The notes: a model not told the origin generated them from the letters alone. Counted from the stretch's first letter, positions 10,832 to 23,700 are shown. The stretch: 64,000 bases of DNA from Neoarius graeffei (GCF_027579695.1 NC_083570.1:8790793-8854792), one strand, 5' to 3'. Program-made: numbers and translations.

Positions 10832-13800
10832 TTACATTGGAGCCTTCTTTATTCGACTGGCATGAATCCACTGTGGAAAAAGGTCAGTTAGTACAGCCGT
10901 TCGAGTTACAGCGAGCACATCCGTGGGTTCACTGTAGGGTGGTTCCTCTAGAGGAGTGCCTAATTTAGCGAATTTCTTTACCAACACTTTATCCCCTACC
11001 TCAAAGGGGTGAGTGGGTGCCTCAGGAATGGGAGGCTTTTTGGAATTTAGTCTCGTCCAGTACTCATCCAACACCCGCATGAGACCCACGGCGTACTCAC
11101 TGAGATGTACATCAAGATCACTCGTTCCTATAGCCTGCATACCTCTGCGCCAGGGTGTAGGAAAAGGCCGGCCCATCACGAGCTCATACGGAGACAGGTT
11201 GTCGAGGGCCACTTGAGCGGTCATTCGCATGTCAGCGAGAACTAAAGGCAAAACTTGTACCCAATTTTTAGTACCAGCTTCTTGCATGGCTTTACGCAGC
11301 TTACCCTTGATTGTTCTATTTGCGCGCTCCACAATGCCGGAGGACTGCGGATGGTACGGGATGTGGAAACGCCAATGGATCTTTAGGTCCTTACATAGTT
11401 CTTGGGTCACCTTAGAGGTGAACGGCGTACCTTTGTCAGAGTCTATCCCTACCGGGAGACCATAACGCGGAATGATTTCTTGCGTCAATTTGTTTACCGC
11501 CGTGCGAGCGTCTTCTTTCCCGCAAGGGAAAGCCTCCACCCATCGTGAAAATTTGTCGACCATGACCAAAAGATACTTAAAGGGGCCCTGTTTTGGCATG
11601 TGAGTAAAGTCAATCTGCCATTCCTGGAACGGCGTGTCAGGTATGGGAAGGTGCTGATGTACCGCGCCTGGTTTAGATGGATTATTCTGTGCGCACGTTA
11701 AACACCTGTCCAGAATGTGATGTACATCAGTGTGTATTTTGTCAATACAAAATATTTTGGATAAATCCTCCACTACCCCCCTTCGGCCGCGGTGAGTGGG
11801 ACCATGAAACTCGCGGACGAGAAATGGAGTGCAATGTCTAGGTAAACAGAGGCGACCCTGAGCATCGATCCGAACGCCGTCAGACGGCTGCGCGCCGCAT
11901 GAGTCCCAGAAATGGTTGTCTGAGGCCGAAGCGGAGGCCTGGAGGGAGATCAAGTCAATGTCCGGAAGAACGGCACTAATCATACGGCTGGATGAGACCA
12001 GGGAGAGAGTAAGCGAGGGCGGAAAAACACCGGAGGCAGCCGCGGCTTTGGCAATGCGATCGGCGAGAGAGTTTCCCCTGATCTCAAAAGAGTCCCCAAT
12101 ACAATGAGCACGAGTCTTAACAATGGCTAAAGAGCGCGGGAGAAGACACGCTGTAATAAGATCAGTAACAAGCGAAGAATGAGAAATGGGCTTACCGTCT
12201 GCAGTGGTGAACCCACGCGAAGCCCAAATCCGACCAAAGTCATGAGCAACGCCGAAAGCGTAACGTGAGTCAGTGTAGATAGTGACGTCTGTGTCCTGAG
12301 CAATAACACATGCACGGGTTAGAGCGTATAGTTCGGCAGCCTGAGCCGAGGAGAAAGGAAGAGAAAAAGCTTCAACAGTTTCATCAGGAAGGCGGCACAC
12401 AGAATAACCACACACGAAAACGCCGTCAGAGGGGCGTGAGCACGAGCCGTCCACAAACAGCGAATCACCTGAAAGTAAGGGGGTGGAACGTAAGTCGGGG
12501 CGGATACTTGTCTCGAAAAGAATGCTAGAAATGCAGTCGTGTGTTTCAGAAGGAAGAAAATCATCCTGTGAATTGAGGAGGCGCTGAAGTGCGTGCGCGA
12601 GAGAATCAAAGGAGGAGGAGGGCTTAACAGTAAGGTTTTCGGTGGCCAAAAGAATAGACTCGTATCCAGAGCGACGCTGCGCAGATAAATGCTGGGTACT
12701 GAGGTTCTTTAAAACGTGCACTACATCATGTGAGGTGTGGAGAACGAGCGGGTGAGACAAAACCAGCCGTTCAGCGTCCGTGACCATGACAGCACATGCA
12801 GCCACCGCCCTGAGGCAAGCAGGGAGACCCTGTGCCACAGAATCGAGAGTTTTAGAGAGGAACGCACAAGGCCGCATACCCCCCCCGTGCTCCTGCGCCA
12901 AAACCCCAGACGCAGTTCCCTGCTGGTTGCACACATATAAATGAAACGGCAAACGGTAATTCGGAAGTCCGAGAGCAGGGGCCGAGCATAAAGCCTGTTT
13001 CAAGGCCCTGAAGGCCGTCAGCATCTCATCAGACCACACCAGGGGCTGAGTCAAAGGGTCCGAGTGCAGAATTGCAGAGCGCAGACACTTGTCATAGGTG
13101 GAACAGTCAGGAATCCACTGGCGGCAGTAATTGATAAGTCCCAGAAAAGCCATGAGGGCGTGTTTGGTGGCAGGCACCTGAGTGTCTAGGATGACCTGCA
13201 CACGCTCGGGGCTGAGCCTGCGGGAGCCCTGGGAGAGATCGTGACCCAGGTATCGGACAGTGGGGAGGCAGAACTGAAGCTTAGTTCGTGAGACCTTGAA
13301 ACCTTCTTGCGCCAGAAGAGAGAGGAGAGCGAGTGTGGCTTTAGCGCAAATGTCCTCGTCCTCCGCCGTTACCAGAAGATCATCCGCATACTGGAGCACG
13401 GAGGAGCCCGAGGGGAGGCACAAACCGGCCAAGGCGTCCCTCACTACGGCTGTAAAAACCGCAGGAGAATCGACATATCCTTGGGGTAACCTGGTCCATG
13501 TGTACTGCTTTCCCCTGTGCGTAAAAGCGAACAGGGGCTGCGTGTCGTGGCCCACAGGGACGCTGAAAAAGGCAGAACAGAGGTCAATCACAGAGAAAAA
13601 CGCATGTTCACACGGAATCGAGGCCATAAGAGAGGGAACGTCTGGAACTAATGGGGCGACTGGGATAATTAACTCATTAATCTTACGCAAGTCCTGGGTG
13701 AAACGCCACGTGCCGTTGGGCTTCTGCACCGGGTTCACTGGAGTGTTATAAGGGCTAACACAGGGAACGACCACACCTTGCTCTAGGAGAGAACATAAAA

Positions 13801-14413
13801 CATCATCAATGCCAGACAGTTTAGCTGGGGAAAGGGGGTACTGTTTTACATATACTGGCGAAGAGTGTTTAATGACCGCCTCGTAAGGGGTACACTTAAC
13901 AAAGCCCACCTCGTCCTTATGTTCCGCCCAAAGAGAAGCTGGGAGATCAGAAAGAGAGGGTGTGAGGCAGGTAACGGCACAAGCAGCATTGAGAAGGTTA
14001 TGGGGGAGAGAAAGAGAGGTGAGGGCAAGAGCAGCCGACGAGGTTTCGTCTGGTGCGTCAACAACCATGTGTGAACCACTAAAAGAAATAGAGAGCCCTA
14101 GGAGGCTCATGAGGTCCCGTCCAAGCAGGTTAAAAGGGCAATCAGGCATGCAAACAAAGGAGTGAGAAAACTTCAGTAAAGGATCAAGGGCACAAGTAAC
14201 AGAAAGGGGGGGCGTGCAACTGGAATGGAAAGGAACCCCTTCTATTCCCACAGAGCTTACAGACCGTGTAGATAAAGGACCCGCATATTCCCTCCCCACT
14301 GAGGACATGGTAGCCCCGGTGTCGAGTAAAAAAGGATATTCAGTCCCTGCCAGGCATAAAACAATAGTAGGGAGATCTTCGTTAAGGGGGGAGCTGAATG
14401 AAAGATTTAACAT
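10832..14413 (-). CDS. pol: Retroviral pol (protease, RT, RNase H, integrase)
   Basis: A single long frame of 1193 residues. In order: an aspartic protease with LLDTGA; a reverse transcriptase with RLPQG and YADD; an RNase H-like part (TDSRYAFG); and an integrase with a HHCC-type finger (HHILDRCLTC) and the DDE core. The order PR-RT-RH-IN and the LPQG box fit gamma/epsilon-like retroviruses. It lies in the same frame as the gag region before it, in keeping with the stop read-through known for gammaretroviruses. Part of the fossil provirus; base composition differs from the AT-rich neighbours. Confidence 0.9.
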   Translation of the reverse strand: MLNLSFSSPLNEDLPTIVLCLAGTEYPFLLDTGATMSSVGREYAGPLSTRSVSSVGIEGVPFHSSCTPPLSVTCALDPLLKFSHSFVCMPDCPFNLLGRDLMSLLGLSISFSGSHMVVDAPDETSSAALALTSLSLPHNLLNAACAVTCLTPSLSDLPASLWAEHKDEVGFVKCTPYEAVIKHSSPVYVKQYPLSPAKLSGIDDVLCSLLEQGVVVPCVSPYNTPVNPVQKPNGTWRFTQDLRKINELIIPVAPLVPDVPSLMASIPCEHAFFSVIDLCSAFFSVPVGHDTQPLFAFTHRGKQYTWTRLPQGYVDSPAVFTAVVRDALAGLCLPSGSSVLQYADDLLVTAEDEDICAKATLALLSLLAQEGFKVSRTKLQFCLPTVRYLGHDLSQGSRRLSPERVQVILDTQVPATKHALMAFLGLINYCRQWIPDCSTYDKCLRSAILHSDPLTQPLVWSDEMLTAFRALKQALCSAPALGLPNYRLPFHLYVCNQQGTASGVLAQEHGGGMRPCAFLSKTLDSVAQGLPACLRAVAACAVMVTDAERLVLSHPLVLHTSHDVVHVLKNLSTQHLSAQRRSGYESILLATENLTVKPSSSFDSLAHALQRLLNSQDDFLPSETHDCISSILFETSIRPDLRSTPLLSGDSLFVDGSCSRPSDGVFVCGYSVCRLPDETVEAFSLPFSSAQAAELYALTRACVIAQDTDVTIYTDSRYAFGVAHDFGRIWASRGFTTADGKPISHSSLVTDLITACLLPRSLAIVKTRAHCIGDSFEIRGNSLADRIAKAAAASGVFPPSLTLSLVSSSRMISAVLPDIDLISLQASASASDNHFWDSCGAQPSDGVRIDAQGRLCLPRHCTPFLVREFHGPTHRGRRGVVEDLSKIFCIDKIHTDVHHILDRCLTCAQNNPSKPGAVHQHLPIPDTPFQEWQIDFTHMPKQGPFKYLLVMVDKFSRWVEAFPCGKEDARTAVNKLTQEIIPRYGLPVGIDSDKGTPFTSKVTQELCKDLKIHWRFHIPYHPQSSGIVERANRTIKGKLRKAMQEAGTKNWVQVLPLVLADMRMTAQVALDNLSPYELVMGRPFPTPWRRGMQAIGTSDLDVHLSEYAVGLMRVLDEYWTRLNSKKPPIPEAPTHPFEVGDKVLVKKFAKLGTPLEEPPYSEPTDVLAVTRTAVLTDLFPQWIHASRIKKAPM

Positions 14414-14449
14414 AACAACGGTCGGGGTTTCATCGCTCTGAGGGCAGCC

Positions 14450-16093
14450 CTATGGGCGGGAAAAATCCCTCTGCCCAGAAGGGCTCGGGGCAGCGTGAAT
14501 GGCAGGTTTTTCACGTTCCCGTTCATCACGCTGTCTCGCATGGCACTCTCTTATCCAATGTCCCTCTTTTCCACAATAGTGGCACTTTCCATTTCTCCTC
14601 CCTCCCCCACCGCGCGGCCCCATTCGGCGACCCCTCTCCTGTCGGCCATCCACCCGTCCGCCCGGCACAACAGATAAACATGCTTTATTCATCTTACAGT
14701 CTAGGAGACCATCGCTCTCCAGCGTGCGTACTCGCTCCCCGGCCTGACGGAGGACCAGATTATTCCGGTCACTCCAGTGATGTTTTAATACGCTCTGTAT
14801 TTCGGGGCGACAATTAGACAGAAAGGTGGACAAGAACATTGGGTTCGGGTTTGCCAAATCAAGTTCAAGACCTCCCAAATGTTGCCAAACTTCCCCAAAG
14901 CGCTTCCAGAAAGCCGACGTCAGTTCGGAACGCTCCTGTTTACAGTTAGTGACCTGTGACAGGTCTCTATTTGCCTGTTTTAGGGCGAGCAGGTATCGCG
15001 TCAATTGCTCACGAAGCTGCTGCAGTGCGTTCGGCGTGTCCTTCCAAAAGAAGGTAGTCACGGTGCGCTGGCGAGGGCGACCGTTTTCCCCTACCGGAGG
15101 CAATTCCTCCTTAACATTAACAGCTTGATCATTGACGGGGGCGAGAACCTGAACGTTTTCTAACAGGGCTGTCTCATCATATGCGCCTCCTAATTTATTT
15201 TGCAGAATAAACCGGTAATCAGCTCCCGTAAGCTGACAATTACGAGAAACATTAATTAACTGATCAACAAAAAGCAAGGGCTTATCGGGTGACGGAAGAA
15301 GCGAGATGATGTCCTTAAGAGCCGACGGGGACGGGGGAGTTATATCAATACCACTGCGCTTTGCAACCCATACACAAGCAGCGTTTTGTGGCGGATAAGG
15401 ACGCGAGCCGGCGTCTGGACCCACACCATCGGGATTATCCCAATCGTCATCATCAGTGTCATCATCGGTGTCGTCACTGCTTTCTTCGTCTTTGCCGGTC
15501 TTGGCTGATGCAGGCGCACCTTTTATCCCTCCAGGACGCTGCCCTCTGTCAACCGTGGGGGGGGATATGCGGACACAGCAGCCAAGGACGGATATATTTT
15601 AGGAATCGTTTTTGCAGCTGACGGCGATTTACCAGTAATTTTTTTCAGCCTTACTATAAGGTGGAGGTTTACTATCTAACGAGGCTGGAGGAGCAGAATG
15701 AGATTTGGATTTTCCTAGCGCCGCCTCCTCCGTTTCCTTGGTGACGGGTGCAGCCCGAGGCTTCGGGATGGATTTCAGGACTGAACGGGGAGTATAAGCC
15801 TGTTTAAAATTATCCCAAATCTTCTTCATATCATACCATTTGGCATATCCTTCCCGCATATACGGGCGATCCCATCCGGGGTCCCCTAATCCCTCATAAA
15901 TCATGCGATAGGCCGATGCAAGATAACCAGGATCGAAAGTACCTTGGCGAGGATATGAAGGAATTTGAGGGTTGGCCTCGGTCCAACCTGCCAAATTATC
16001 GAGCCAAGGAGAAACATAATAAGCGAAACCGCACCTAGTCATCCACTCGGCCGGGGTTTCCCCTGGCGCAGGTTTAGGGAACGAGTTTCCCAT
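14450..16093 (-). pseudogene. gag: Retroviral gag region
   Basis: Matrix start MGNSFPKP with a glycine at position 2 suited to myristoylation, a PPPY late-domain motif, a capsid-like middle part, and a C-terminal zinc knuckle CHYCGKEGHWIREC of the CX2CX4HX4C type. The gag region as a whole appears broken. It stands between the 5' leader and pol, as in simple retroviruses. Confidence 0.8.
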
Positions 16094-16264
16094 CGTACAA
16101 TGACAACAGACGGATCTGAAGAGGAACAGACGGAAATGTGTCGTAAATTTGTATAGCGCGCTCTTCCTGGACTCGAACCAGGGAAAACTGTCCTCCGTAG
16201 GACACTACGAAACTACTGCCAACCAGGTAGTCAATCAAACATGTCTTACCTGATTGAGAGTATC

Positions 16265-16282
16265 ACGTCGGGGTCACCAAAT
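16265..16282 (-). other. tRNA-Trp primer binding site
   Basis: Next to the 5' LTR the minus strand reads TGGTGACCCCGACGTGAT, the complement of the tRNA-Trp 3' end; the same primer is used by avian sarcoma-leukosis viruses. Confidence 0.8.
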
Positions 16283-16688
16283 TGTTAGAACCTGCGTCTG
16301 TCCTAGTTCAGATGCGTCGACATAAGAGCGCTCTGGAGCAGGGTTAAAACAAACCACACGAGTTAAATCAATCTGGTTTATTCAAGCACTGCTCAGTGAT
16401 ACACAGAAAGAGCAGGGTTTATATACATCAGAAGCTTGCGTGACAAGATAAGTAAGGGGCTCGGGGGCACAAGGTGAAACTCGCCAGATAAGGAGTCGTT
16501 TTTGTTATACATGAAAGAGCAGACCATACACCCCCTAGAACAGGAGGAACCAGGAATGTGGTTTCAGCGAAACTAGAAGGTACAGAGAAAATAAAAGAGT
16601 ATGTTCTCGCGATTATGCACGTTTACCAGGGTGTGAAAGGGTCATAAAGCTCAGGACAGCTATGCACGAGAACACACACAATCTTACA
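16283..16688 (-). repeat. Retroviral 5' LTR
   Basis: 406 bp, TG...CA, no difference from the 3' LTR found by eye. Confidence 0.92.
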
Positions 16689-16703
16689 GAGCGCAAACTT
16701 CAT
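16689..16703 (-). pseudogene. Start codon and first codons of the coiled-coil gene, cut off by the retrovirus
   Basis: On the minus strand ATG at 16703 opens five codons (MKFAL) that end exactly at the retroviral target duplication. The frame resumes on the other side at 9975 with ISWSKGK. The match of frame across the duplicated 5 bp supports an insertion within the first coding exon. Sequence to the right (16704-17090) would be the 5' leader and promoter region of this host gene. Confidence 0.6.
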
Positions 16704-17096
16704 TTTTTAAATTTTCTCCTCTCACCGCTGAGGGGCAGACTCTGAGTGGCGCTGGCTTCTTGTTCAGGATATGAGATTCCATCAAGAACAAGGAGATACT
16801 GGAAAAGGAGGTTTGTGTTTTACTCCATCCTAGCCTAGTTAAGTTACGTTATTAAACAGTTGTTCTGTATTTACTGTTGTAGTTTCGCGGTTCGTGTGGG
16901 TTTTTACAAGCTTGTGGCTTAGCTAAACGTAGCTAGCATGCTGTAGCACACTGACTCGCAAACTTCTATTTAAACAAGTTATTAGAAATGTTAGATAAAG
17001 CAAGCTTTGGTTGTTTTCAACAACAGACAGTGCCGGTTTTTGCTCTGAGCGATGAGGCAATCTGTTTAAGGGCGCACTGTGTGGACACTTGGCTGT

Positions 17097-17342
17097 TTAA
17101 GGGTCCTCCAGTGTGGACACTCGGCCCTCAGCTTCGTCCAGTCTTTTACTGTTGCCCTCCACCCATGTTGTCATAACTTCCAGTGCATCCGTAAATTTGG
17201 CCAGCTTCTCCTCTAATAACTTGCCGACACTCTCAGTACCCTCCCGAGCTAGCTGTGAGGAGTAGCCACTGCGCCTCAATGTTCGCTTGGCCCCTCGTTG
17301 TTCTTTGAGATTTACTTGGATTTTCGGGTGGAACTGAGCCAC
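17097..17342 (-). pseudogene. LINE ORF1-like coiled-coil fragment
   Basis: An 81-residue frame with KRLDEAEGRVSTLED near its end, a pattern like the coiled coil of fish LINE-1/Tx1 ORF1 proteins. There is no RRM or CTD after it. It could also be an unrelated chance coiled coil. Confidence 0.3.
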
Positions 17343-17778
17343 TTTCCTTGCTTGACATTGTTAGGAAGCTTAGAGCGGTCAGCAAGATATAAAAATGCAA
17401 GTGTGGTGGGTAAAATTTAAATTACGGTCGATGGGAGCGGGAGCTCAGTGCTAGTCTGACCTCTCAGCTCAGTGGCATCATACCTCCCCCCAGGGAGCTA
17501 CTGTTTATAGCTGCTATAATGTGAAAATGTTTTGTTGTCGTTCCTACAATGAAATATTATTAAAAATGGATAAGAAGTACAACAAACCCTGTAATAGTTG
17601 GCTGTGGTGTCCGAGGACTAAACCACTCCAGGACGTGCTGTGATGATAAAATCACCAGCGTCAGGGCCCCGTATTCAGGGCCCCGTATTCTGTGGCCTCA
17701 GAGTGACTGACTGTGTGCTGCACTGAGCGTTTTGTCTCTGTATTCACATCCTTGTGTGTGTTTTTGGTTTCTCAGCAG

Positions 17779-20700
17779 TTCATTCTGCAGCCGAAGAAGC
17801 TCCTGCAGTACGGCCCTGTGGATTACAGCTCGGTGCACTGTGTGAGGGCAGAGGCGCTCTCGCTCACCCTCCATCTCACCAGCACGCCGTCGGAATGGAT
17901 CTGCGTCTCCACCCCTGACGGTAACGCCACCGAGATTCACTTCATCTTACTGTCACACTGACGCTTTATAACTCGGAGAGAAAAATCACAAGGGTCAGAA
18001 ATTAATCCTACAGTCGCCTGTAGTTTGTCTTGGTGGGCGTGGCCGTGAGTTTTTCATTTCTACACCGTATACAGCGCATCTTTTTGAAGTCTGTATGACT
18101 GAGTTACATGGCACATGCACGGCCTTTGTACGCAGAGGAAGTTGATCATGTTTTCACTCGCGGGTGTGAAGATCCAGTTCAGGTAGAGTCACGTGAACAG
18201 GTTTAATCAGAGGAAAGGCAGTGATTAAATATTTGCCCTGGATGATCAATCTCTGTGTGTGTTATTACGCGATCAGAGCGGCCGGACAGGTTTGGGTGAG
18301 AGCAAACATTCCTCATGAACCTCGCCTAATCTGCCTGTGAAGAATTCTTTTCTTTTCGGATTCCTCCTGCACTCAGACCTGTGTGTGAGTGTGAGAGGAG
18401 TATTGTCACTAGTATCAGACGTTTATAACAGTAGAGATAAAAAAAAAAAGTACAGTGATGTATTTGCATAATGTGTAATAAAGCTCTGGAGATGTGTGTA
18501 ATTTATTTTAATGAAATGGAGGAATATTAGTGATTGAGTGATGAGTGTGAGGTTAATTATTACACCCTGGCCTTATTATTTTTCGTTCTTTTTTCCTCCA
18601 GACCCGCTTAAATCTCAGATGCTGATGATGACGTTGGGCGGAGTCATTCCCACTGTGATATGCTTGTTTGTTTTGGCCGCGGTCGGAGGTTTCGCTTATT
18701 ACTACATCTGTGGTCACAAACCGCGGCTGCCCAAGAGTGTGGTGAGTCACATCTCTTCTCATCTCATCTCACACACACCTCACACCTTTCACACCCCGGT
18801 ATCGGACCAGTTTGTGGGCGGGACCTGTTTAACAGCTGAACCGTTTCTCTTTAATATCGCGGGAGGTTTTAATGAAGATTCCCATCAAGGTTTCATCTTT
18901 ATGTATTGTGTAAAAATGTATTCTGGACTTTTAAATTATTTTTATATTAATGTGACTGGACGACAACTAAAGTCAGATAAAAACATAATTTGCTTTAAAG
19001 TGTTTAACATCATCAAATATGTTTTCTCCCACATCAAACACTGAAATGAGAGCTGGGCGATAAAATATCTTCGCTACCTTCTTTTCAAGTGCACTTAGAA
19101 ATGCGATAAATGCTAAAAACATCACGGGTAGCACATTTCAAAAATACAGTGTCTTGCAAAAGTATTCCCCCCCCCCCTTGGTGTTTGTCCTGTTTTGTCG
19201 CATTACAAGCTGGAATTAAAATGCATTTTTGGAGGGTTGGCACCATTTGATTTACACAACATGCTGACTACTTTAAAGGTGAAAATTGTTTGTTTTATTG
19301 TGACACAAACAATAATTAAGATGGAAAAAAAACCCTGAAATCTGTATTGTGCGTAAGTATTCACCCCCTAAATAAGAGCTGGTCCAAGCAATTCACTTCA
19401 TAAGTCACAATTAGTTGATTAAGATCCACCTGTGTGCAATCTAAGTGTCACATGATCTGTCACATGATGTCTGTATAAATCAACCTGTTCTGGAAGGACC
19501 CTGACTCTGCAACATGAAAACCAAGCAGCACTCCAAACAGGTCAAAGTTGTGGAGAAGTATAGATCAGGATTGGGTTATAAAAAATATCCCACAGAGCAC
19601 CATTAAATCCATTATAGCAAACTGGAAAGAATATGGCACCACTACAAACCTGACAAAAGAAGGCCCCGCCCACCAAAGCTCACAGACCGGGGGGGGGGGG
19701 GGGGAGGGCATTAATCAGAGATGCAACAAAGACACCAAAGATAACACTGAAGGAGCTGCAAAGATCCACAGCAGAGATGGGAGTATCTGTCCATTGGACC
19801 ACTTTAAGCTGTACACTCCACAGAGTGGGCGGGGCTTTATGGAAGAGTGGCCAGAAAAATTAATTGCTTAAGAAAACCCTTTTGGAGTTTGCCCAACAGC
19901 ATGTGGCAGACTCCCCAAACACATGGAAGAGCATTCTCTGGTCAGATGAGACTAAAATTGGTCTTTATGGCCAAACGCCATGTGTGGCGCAAACCCAACA
20001 CCCTGAGAACACCATTCCTACAGTGAAGCATGGTGGTGGCAGCATCATGCTGTGGAGATAGTTTTCATCTGCAGGGACAGGAAAGCATGAAGGATGGCAC
20101 TAAATACAGGGCAATTCTGGAGGAAAACCTGTTTGAGTCAGCCAGAGGTTTGAGACTGAGATGAAGGTTCATATTCCAGCAGGACAATGATCCTAAACAT
20201 ACTGCTAAAGCTACACTGGATTAGTTTAAAGGGAAACATTTAAATGTCTTGGAATGGACTAATCAAAGCCCAGACCTCAATCCAATTGAGAATCTGTGGC
20301 ATAACTTGAAAATTGCTGTACACCAACGCAACCCATCTAACTTGAAGGAATTGGAGCAGTTTTGCCTTGAGGAATGGGCAAAAATCCCAGGAGCTAGATG
20401 TGCTAAGCTAATAGAGACATACCCCAAGAGACTTGCAGCAGAAGGTGGCTCAACAAAGTATTGACTTGGGGTGTGTGTGAATACCTAGGCATACTTCAGA
20501 TTTCTGTTTACATCTTAATTATTGTCACAATTAAAAAAAAAAAAAAACCTTTTAAAGTGGTCGGCATGTTGTGTAAATCAAATGGTGCTAACCCTCCATA
20601 AATCCATTTTAATTCCAGCTTGTAATGCGACAAAACAGGACAAACACCAAGGGGGATGAATACTTTTGCAAGACACTGTGTACTAGTGTGCTGTTGTCCG

Positions 20701-23700
20701 AGTATTTAAACTGGTGTATTCAAAACAAAACACCACTACACTGGTTTCTGCATGCTTGGAAATACTACTACACGCTTCCTTGTTCTTAAACTAGAGCATA
20801 TCTGAAAGGAAAAACAAACAAACAACCCATTAGAGTATTGTACTGCAAGCACTGAAATTATCTCATCTCATCATCTCTAGCCGCTTTATCCTGTTCTACA
20901 GGGTCGCAGGCAAGCTGGAGCCTATCCCAGCTGACTACGGGCGAAAGGCGGGGTACACCCTGGACAAGTCGCCAGGTCATCACAGGGCCGACACAGACAA
21001 CCATTCACACTCACATTCACACCTACGGTCAATTTAGAGTCACCAGTTAACCTAACCTGCATGTCTTTGGACTGTGGGGGAAACCGGAGCACCCGGAGGA
21101 AACCCACGCGGACACGGGGAGAACATGCAAACTCCGCACAGAAAGGCCCTCGCCGGCCACGGGGCTCGAACCTAGACCTTCTTGCTGTGAGGCGACAGTG
21201 CTAACCACTACACCACCGTGCCACCCACTGAAATTATCATCTTGGAAATACTAGTGTACAAATACAGGTGCTGGTCATATAATTAGAATATCGTGGAAAA
21301 AGTTGATTTATTTCAGTAATTCCACTCAAAAAGTGAAACTTGTAAATTATATTCATTCATTACACAGACTGATATATTTCAAATGTTTATTTATTTTAAC
21401 GTTGATGATTATAACTGACAACTAATGAAGATCCCAAATTCAGTATCTCAGAAAATTAGAATATTACTTAAGACCAATACAAAAAAAGGATTTTTAGAAA
21501 TGTTGGCCAGCTGAAAAGTATGAGCATGTACAGCACTCAATACTTAGTTGGGGCTCCTTTTGCCTGAATTACTGCAGCAATGCGGCGTGGCATGGAGTCG
21601 ATCAGTCTGTGGCACTGCTCAGGTGTTATGAGAGCCCAGGTTGCTGTGATAGTGGCCTTCAGCTCTTCTGCATTGTTGGGTCTGGCGTATCGCGTCTTCC
21701 TCTTCACGAGACCCCATAGATTTTCTATGGGGTTAAGGTCAGGCGGGTTTGCTGGCCAATTAAGAACAGGGATACCATGGTCCTTAAACCAGGTACTGGT
21801 AGCTTTGGCACTGTGTCCAGGTGCCAAGTCCTGTTGGAAAATGAAATCTGCATCTCCATAAAGCTGGTCAGCAGCAGGAAGCATGAAGTGCTCTAAAACT
21901 TCTTGGTAGACGGTTGCGTTGACCTTGGACCTCAGTGGACCAACACCAGCAGATGACATGGCACGCCAAACCATCACTGACTGTGGAAACTTTACACTGG
22001 ACCTCAAGCAACGTGGATTCTGTGCCTCTCCTCTCTTCCTCCAGACTCTGGGACCTTGATTTCCAAAGGAAATGCAAAATTTACTTTCATCAGAGAACAA
22101 CTTTGGACCACTCAGCAGCAGTCCAGTCCTTTTTGTCTTTAGCCCAGGCGAGATGCTTCCGACGCTGTCTCTTGTTCAAGAGTGGCTTGACACAAGGAAT
22201 GCGACAGCTGAAACCCATGTCTTGTACGTCTGTGCGTGGTGGTTCTTGAAGCACTGACTCCAGCTGCAGTCCACTCTTTGTGAATCTCCCCCACATTTTT
22301 GAATGGGTTTTGTTCCACAATCCTCTCCAGGGTGCGGTTATCCCTATTGCTTGTTCACTTTTTTTTTCTACCACATCTTTTCCTTCCCTTCACCTCTCTA
22401 TTAATGTGCTTGGACATAGATCTCTGTGAACAGCCAGCCTCTTTAGCAATGACCTTTTGTGTCTTGCCCTCCTTGTGCAAGGTGTCAATGGTCGTCTTTT
22501 GGACAACTTTCAAATCAGCAGTCTTCCCCATGATTGTGTCGCCTACAGAACTCGACTGAGAGACCATTTAAAGGCCTTTGCAGGTGTTTTGAGGTAATTA
22601 GCTGATTAGAGTGTGGCACCAGGCGTCTTCAACATAGAAAATTAGAATATCGTGAAAAGGTTCAGAGATACTGAATTTGGGGTTTTCATTAGTCGTCAGT
22701 TATAATCATCAAAATTAAAAGAAATAAACACTTGAAATTTATCAGTCTGTGTGTAATGAATGAATATCATATACAAGTTTCACTTTTTGAATGGAATTAC
22801 TGAATTAAATAAACTTTTTCATGATCTTCTAATTATATGACCAGCACCTGTATGTTTGCACTCGTCTATCAGAAATGCTGACAAACTCGTAAACCTGGTC
22901 GTGACGACTTTGATGAATGTTTCGGTCCTGAGAACAGTATGTGACGACGCTGAGACATACCTGAGATTACTGGAGCGTTTTGTCTCTGTCTTGGTTTAAT
23001 TTCTAAACAATGTGACCTATAGAGATAAGGACCACCTCGCTCCTCCGGATTTTTGGATAATGATGAGCTGTAATGATCGTGGGTGTGTCTTTGGCTGCTG
23101 AAATGTTGCTCTCCTGCATAATTTCATTCCAGCTGTCGCTCTGGAATTCAGACGCTTCTTGATCGACTAATCAAGCGGTATGCTAGGTGGAGGACCTACA
23201 GTGGTGCTTGACAGTTTGTGAACCCTTCAGAATTTTCTATATTTCTGCATAAATATGACCGAAAACATCATCAAATTTTCACACAAGTCCTAAAAGTAGA
23301 TAAAGAGAACCCAGTTAAACAAATGAAACAAAATATTATACTTGGTCATTTATTTATTGAGGAAAATGATCCAATATTACTTATTGTAGAGGTCAGAGCA
23401 GGTGGGTGGAGCACAGAAGTACGGCAGGACAGAACTGAGTTCAAAAAAAACTATTTATTGTGTTCCCTTTTCAGGTTAAGCACACATACACCCAGACACA
23501 CACACACACAAGGCATCTGGTGCAGGAGAGAGCTCCCTTCCTCTGTTCTCTCTCTCCTTATATAGGGCGTGGTTGCTGGGAAGACACACAAACACAGGTT
23601 AATTGATCTCAGGTGAAGTGATTCTGCCACTTACCTTCCCTGACTCCGCCCTCCTGTCACAGACCGGCGCTTGACCACGCCCCCGCTGCCACATACCCCC

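Larger units (their letters stand above)
9981..16688 (-). mobile_element. Endogenous retrovirus, gamma/epsilon-like, two LTRs
   Basis: An LTR-bounded provirus-like fossil of 6.7 kb, read on the minus strand. LTRs of 406 bp lie at both ends, start TG and end CA, and show no difference by eye, so the insertion is very young. A 5-bp target duplication GAGCG flanks it at 9976-9980 and 16689-16693. Next to the 5' LTR is a primer binding site complementary to the 3' end of tRNA-Trp; a polypurine tract precedes the 3' LTR. Parts in order are gag, a pol with protease, reverse transcriptase, RNase H and integrase, and only a short leader-like frame where env would be. It looks broken, with one or two breaks. 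It sits in the first coding exon of the neighbouring coiled-coil gene. Confidence 0.92.
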
